Origin: DATJSN01 sp035504095
Lineage (GTDB): Bacteria; Planctomycetota; Phycisphaerae; WQYP01
Assembly (NCBI GenBank): GCA_035504095.1
Contig: DATJSN010000098.1
Span: forward strand, 1-7,508
Reading direction: 5' to 3'
DNA length: 7,508 nucleotides
A program made the position numbers and the translations under genes. The notes under the pieces were generated by a model, which was given only the letters and a program-made list of their open reading frames with translations, was not told the origin of the DNA and ran no database searches. The number at the start of each line of letters is the position of its first letter. Within the stretch, counting starts at the first letter, position 1. Below, in pieces: positions 5,450 through 7,508 of the stretch.

Positions 5450-6427
5450 ATGAGTAAGAAAGGCAATACGCCGAGCACGCTGTTTGAGGCCGTGGAATAC
5501 TTCAAAGATGAGGACATGGCGCGGGCGTTCTTCGCCGATATACGCTGGCCTGACGGCGTTGTACGTTGTCCGCATTGTGGAAGCGATAGCGTGCATTGGC
5601 TGGTGAAGCAAAAGCGCTGGCAATGTCGCGGCAAACACAAGCGCTTGCAGTTCTCGGTAAAAGTGGGAACGGTTTTCGAGGAAAGCCCGATACCATTAGG
5701 TAAATGGCTGGTTGCGGTCTGGCTGGAAATTAACGCCAAGAATTCCATATCGAGCTTTGAATTGGCGCGGGCGCTGGGGACAACGCAAAAAACGGCGTGG
5801 TTTGTTCTGCATCGCGTTCGGCTGGCGTTGAGCGGCGGCACATTCGAGAAGATGAGCGGCGAGATTGAAAGCGACGCGACCTATATCGGCGGATTGGGCG
5901 TGAACATGCACGCGGCGAAGCGCAAGGCCAAGATCAAAGGCAAAACGGGCATGAGTGACAAGACGGCGGTTTTGGGCGTGCTGGAAAGATCGGGCGAAGA
6001 TAAGGCCAGCAGAATAGCGGCCAAGGTGTTGCCCGTAGTAAGGCGCAGCGATCTACACGGGATGATTGACGAACACGTTGAGCCTGGTTCGCATATCTAT
6101 ACCGATGCGTGGGTTGCTTATCGGCGCATGAATCCGAAATTTAACCACGAATACATTGACCACGAACAAGGCTATGTGCGGGACAAAACGCATACGAATG
6201 GCTTGGAGAATTTCTGGAGCCTCTTTAAACGATGCGTCAAAGGTACGCACGTTTCGATTATGCCGTTTCATTTACAAGCGTATGTCGATAGTGAAGCGTT
6301 CCGGTTCAATCACCGTAAGCTCAATGACGGCCAGCGGTTTATGGAAGCGATGCGCGGGACCATTGGCAAGCGCTTAATGTATCAGGAATTAAAGAGCCGC
6401 GCGGATACGTTCGGCGTGATTGATTGA
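5450..6427 (+). CDS. IS1595-family (ISXO2-like) transposase
   Basis: A 325-residue DDE transposase that cuts and joins the IS ends. The N-terminal LFEAVEYF...RWPDGVVRCPHCGS is the typical zinc-ribbon start. Likely metal ligands are C40, C43, C59 and H63 (WQCRGKHKRLQFSVKVGT, a form usual in this family). The catalytic acids are D142 in IESDATYIGG, D219 in HIYTDAW and E253 in HTNGLENFWSLFKR. The usual Glu after the first Asp (DET) is Ala here, which need not affect catalysis. The C-terminal helical part is complete (FRFNHRK, then a terminal FGVID), so the gene looks full-length and potentially active. The start at 5450 is chosen because the promoter's -10 box ends 6 nt upstream of it. The gene lies tail-to-tail with a small reverse gene one base away. 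Confidence 0.93.
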   Translation: MSKKGNTPSTLFEAVEYFKDEDMARAFFADIRWPDGVVRCPHCGSDSVHWLVKQKRWQCRGKHKRLQFSVKVGTVFEESPIPLGKWLVAVWLEINAKNSISSFELARALGTTQKTAWFVLHRVRLALSGGTFEKMSGEIESDATYIGGLGVNMHAAKRKAKIKGKTGMSDKTAVLGVLERSGEDKASRIAAKVLPVVRRSDLHGMIDEHVEPGSHIYTDAWVAYRRMNPKFNHEYIDHEQGYVRDKTHTNGLENFWSLFKRCVKGTHVSIMPFHLQAYVDSEAFRFNHRKLNDGQRFMEAMRGTIGKRLMYQELKSRADTFGVID

Positions 6428-6428
6428 T

Positions 6429-6563
6429 TCACTTCTTGCGCTTGGCAGGCTTGCCGGCTTTGACGATATGGCGCAATCCGGCTTTCAGGTTTTCCATCCC
6501 CTGTTTGCCATTGGGCACAATAACATCGTGCATCGTTTTCTTTTCGGGCCATCGAGCATTCAT
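6429..6563 (-). CDS. possible 44-residue IS passenger protein
   Basis: Reverse-strand frame starting at ATG 6563, encoding MNARWPEKKTMHDVIVPNGK..., a basic 44-residue protein ending KAGKPAKRKK. It has no hydrophobic segment or known motif. The stop lies one base from the transposase stop, a tight convergent arrangement. An extended -10 box (TGA-TACAAT, 6571-6579) ends 7 nt before this ATG with no ribosome site, the same leaderless design as the transposase. This favours ATG 6563 over the in-frame ATG 6617, which lies upstream of the box. The protein-like composition and promoter make it a fair candidate; a basic DNA- or RNA-binding accessory protein is a guess. It could be non-coding. Confidence 0.45.
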   Translation of the reverse strand: MNARWPEKKTMHDVIVPNGKQGMENLKAGLRHIVKAGKPAKRKK

Positions 6564-6570
6564 GGCACAG

Positions 6571-6579
6571 ATTGTATCA
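6571..6579 (-). promoter_or_regulatory. extended -10 promoter, reverse strand
   Basis: On the reverse strand the sequence reads TGA-TACAAT, an extended -10 element (TGn plus five of six consensus bases). No good -35 is present (TTTTAT at 17-nt spacing). It overlaps the -35 region of the forward promoter at 6572-6600. Confidence 0.45.
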
Positions 6580-6600
6580 CGTTTTAATGATTGATAAAAT
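6572..6600 (+). promoter_or_regulatory. forward promoter for the GIY-YIG-like gene
   Basis: TTGTAT (6572-6577), 17-nt spacer, TAAAAT (6595-6600), with TGA directly before the -10 box as an extended -10. Transcription would start near 6607, at the edge of the 11-bp inverted repeat. It overlaps the divergent reverse-strand promoter, so the two would compete for polymerase. Confidence 0.5.
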
Positions 6601-6604
6601 AAGG

Positions 6605-6644
6605 CCATCAGCGGCAAGGTTTTGCCGACACAAGCCGCTGATGG
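6605..6644. promoter_or_regulatory. 11-bp inverted repeat / leader hairpin
   Basis: CCATCAGCGGC (6605-6615) and GCCGCTGATGG (6634-6644) are perfectly complementary across 18 nt. A competing hairpin CGGCAA-GGTT-TTGCCG (6612-6627) uses part of the left arm. The element lies at the predicted 5' end of the transcript and stops 8 nt before the ribosome site AAAGGA (6652-6657). It could be an RNA switch or an operator. Read on the reverse strand, it is followed by CTTATTTTAT, so it may also act as a weak terminator for the antisense gene. Confidence 0.55.
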
Positions 6645-6664
6645 ACATTAGAAAGGACTCGATC

Positions 6665-7036
6665 ATGGCTTATGAAGATATGCCCTGGCTTCGCCAAGAC
6701 GGCGAACAAAATATTTATACGGTTTATGAACAAACCACATATTCAGAACTCCCCATTTATGATGAAAACGGAAAACAAAAAGAGCCGCAATCTGGTAATT
6801 ATATTTTCGCCAAGCGCGACGCCTCGATTAAGGGCGGATGGCGCGCTGTTTGTTTTGGTCAAGGCGTTTTGCTTAAAGAAATTAACGACCCAAAGAGACA
6901 AGAGTGTATAAAAAAACACGGCGCTACTCATCTTCATATTCTTTTTATTCATCAGAATGAGAATCAGCGGATGGCCGAGGTGGAGAAGCTAAAACGGGTT
7001 CATCATGTTTCGGTTCGTTCTTCTCTGTGCGAGTAG
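6665..7036 (+). CDS. small GIY-YIG-like nuclease-fold protein
   Basis: A 123-residue protein starting at ATG 6665, 7 nt after AAAGGA. The middle resembles the compact GIY-YIG superfamily: NYIFAKRD (45-52) in the place of the GIY strand, WRAVCFGQG (59-67) in the place of YIG, then a helix with LLKEINDPKRQECIKKHGATHLHI (69-92) and an acidic helix ENQRMAEVEKL (99-109). The GATHLH-type stretch after a helix is common in small GIY-YIG-related proteins. The YIG tyrosine is replaced (CFG) and the helix arginine is not clear, so activity is doubtful. The protein ends soon after the acidic helix, perhaps slightly truncated. Its last 92 bp overlap an antisense gene. The first 40 residues are not recognised. 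The assignment rests on remembered family patterns and is moderate. Confidence 0.6.
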   Translation: MAYEDMPWLRQDGEQNIYTVYEQTTYSELPIYDENGKQKEPQSGNYIFAKRDASIKGGWRAVCFGQGVLLKEINDPKRQECIKKHGATHLHILFIHQNENQRMAEVEKLKRVHHVSVRSSLCE

Positions 7037-7322
7037 TTGGACAAAATCCCGGCGGCCAGAAATCGCGCGGCATACAAAAAGTGTTTGTTGGTGGACATTT
7101 AAAACCGCCAAAATCATTTGGATAAGGCTCTTCATTATTAGCAGCGCAATACTCTTCGTATCTTTTTTCAATCGTTTCAGCGGAAACAGATGGATTAAGC
7201 TGGCCGCTAATTACCAGCAAGCTATGAAACATGCCAAGGCGGCGCGAAATTTCATTATTAATCAATGTTTTTAACGATAATTCGATGGGGAAGGTCGGCC
7301 TTTCCTTTTCTTCATTACTCAG
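6945..7322 (-). CDS. unrecognised antisense gene, start unclear
   Basis: A reverse frame stays open from about 7351 to the TAA at 6945. The translation is protein-like: LSNEEKERPTFPIELSLKT, then SRRLGMFHSLLVISG, SAETIEKRYEEYCAANNEEP, and a Cys/Pro/aromatic region with FKCPPTNTFCMPRDFWPPGF, ending in a polar, Pro/Ser-rich tail. No family is recognised. No ATG begins this reading: CTG 7322 gives 125 residues, TTG 7265 gives 106 and the first ATG (7232) gives 95. None has a ribosome site, so it may use a rare start or be cut at its 5' end. It overlaps the GIY-YIG-like gene tail-to-tail by 92 bp. The forward frame opposite, although open, reads far less like a protein. Confidence 0.45.
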   Translation of the reverse strand: MSNEEKERPTFPIELSLKTLINNEISRRLGMFHSLLVISGQLNPSVSAETIEKRYEEYCAANNEEPYPNDFGGFKCPPTNTFCMPRDFWPPGFCPTTRTEKNEPKHDEPVLASPPRPSADSHSDE

Positions 7323-7371
7323 GTATGTTGATGCCCTGGAGAGGCTGTTCTACATCATGAGCTGAACACTG

Positions 7372-7386
7372 GCCCCGGCAGGGGGC
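7372..7386. other. GC-rich hairpin before scpA
   Basis: GCCCC (7372-7376) and GGGGC (7382-7386) form a 5-bp stem with a GGCAG loop, 18 nt before the scpA start. It echoes the TGGCCCC modules of the repeat regions. Its function is unknown. Confidence 0.35.
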
Positions 7387-7392
7387 ATTCGT

Positions 7393-7398
7393 TATTCT
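7393..7398 (+). promoter_or_regulatory. possible -10 box for scpA
   Basis: TATTCT (four of six consensus bases) ends 6 nt before ATG 7405, the same spacing as at the transposase. No acceptable -35 box and no Shine-Dalgarno sequence are seen. It is weak on its own. Confidence 0.25.
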
Positions 7399-7404
7399 GA
7401 ACCC

Positions 7405-7508
7405 ATGGATCAGGCCGATTATCGAGTTGAACTTGACGTATACAACGGCCCGCTGGAGCTGTTGCTATACTTGATTCGCAAGGAAGAAGTCGACATCTAC
7501 GACATTCC
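7405..7508 (+). CDS. scpA: segregation and condensation protein A, N-terminal part (runs off the window)
   Basis: The 34 complete codons read MDQADYRVELDVYNGPLE, then LLLYLIRKEEVDIYDI, and the gene continues beyond the edge. The pattern Y-x-V-x-L-D-x-[FY]-x-GPL-[DE]-LLL-x-LI-x-x-x-[EK]-[VL]-DI-x-DI is the hallmark of the N-terminus of ScpA, the kleisin that bridges the SMC dimer with ScpB in bacterial condensin and compacts and separates chromosomes. ATG 7405 is supported because the conserved region starts about five residues in, and no alternative start is closer. No ribosome site precedes it. About 85-90% of the gene lies outside the window. It is a core gene, marking the end of the accessory stretch. 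Confidence 0.9.
   Translation, partial: MDQADYRVELDVYNGPLELLLYLIRKEEVDIYDI

Larger units (their letters stand above)
5412..6601 (+). mobile_element. IS1595-family insertion sequence (ends approximate)
   Basis: The element is defined by its intact transposase (5450-6427). The ends are unresolved. The outer sequences 5412-5429 and 6584-6601 form an imperfect inverted repeat (about 12 of 18 positions). TAATGATTGAT also occurs as an 11-bp direct repeat at 5420-5430 and 6585-6595, which could instead be or contain the 8-bp target duplication typical of the family. Under that reading the IS would span about 5431-6584. A further TGATTGATTG lies at 6417-6426. The small reverse-strand gene 6429-6563 falls inside under either model. 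Confidence 0.6.

Noticed and set aside
7005..7274. 89-codon forward frame opposite the antisense gene
   Set aside because: Its translation is rich in Trp/Phe/Ile and lacks domain-like features or a ribosome site; the reverse frame reads much more like a protein.
1..7508. tRNA or rRNA genes
   Set aside because: I saw no cloverleaf with a GGTTCRANYCC-type T-arm or rRNA-like sequence on either strand; this was by eye only.

Overview
The window looks like chromosomal DNA from an uncultured, moderately GC-rich Gram-negative-type bacterium, most likely of the Planctomycetota (Phycisphaerae-like) or a relative. This placement is an inference. It rests on the sequence style of the six-domain ribosomal protein S1, on the start of ScpA at the right edge, and on intergenic spaces filled with hairpin-rich dispersed repeats of a kind often seen in that group. 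Nothing here fixes the taxonomy.

Layout. Positions 1-41 may hold the last codons of an upstream gene. Positions 42-561 carry no gene but hold a long stem-loop, a direct-repeat cassette and several short hairpins. Positions 562-2265 encode a polytopic membrane protein with the look of a GT-C glycosyltransferase. It is followed by a very small gene (2347-2547) for a secreted peptide ending in a run of 11 histidines. Positions 2548-2854 hold a good sigma-70-type promoter and a structured leader with a possible transcription attenuator. These precede rpsA (ribosomal protein S1, 2855-4573), which is followed after 50 bp by rpmA (ribosomal protein L27, 4624-4893).

The second half is accessory. Positions 4894-5410 are again gene-free and contain a second copy of the repeat cassette found at 148-395, so near-identical repeats flank the housekeeping block. 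An IS1595-family insertion sequence follows, with an intact transposase (5450-6427) and a possible 44-residue passenger gene on the opposite strand (6429-6563). Next comes a small protein resembling the GIY-YIG nuclease superfamily (6665-7036). An unrecognised antisense gene (6945-7322) overlaps its 3' end. The window closes with the first 34 codons of scpA (from 7405), a chromosome segregation gene.

How the parts fit. rpsA and rpmA are translation genes and probably one transcription unit. The 4.9-7.3 kb stretch is probably an insertion between that unit and scpA, built from repeats, an IS and small accessory genes of lower GC content. Several genes here (transposase, the 44-residue gene, possibly scpA) have a -10-like box ending only 6-7 nt before the start codon and no Shine-Dalgarno sequence, which suggests leaderless transcripts. 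The features most worth a second look are the hairpin modules whose stems differ but stay complementary, the rpsA leader, the histidine-rich peptide, and the divergent/antisense trio at 6429-7322.
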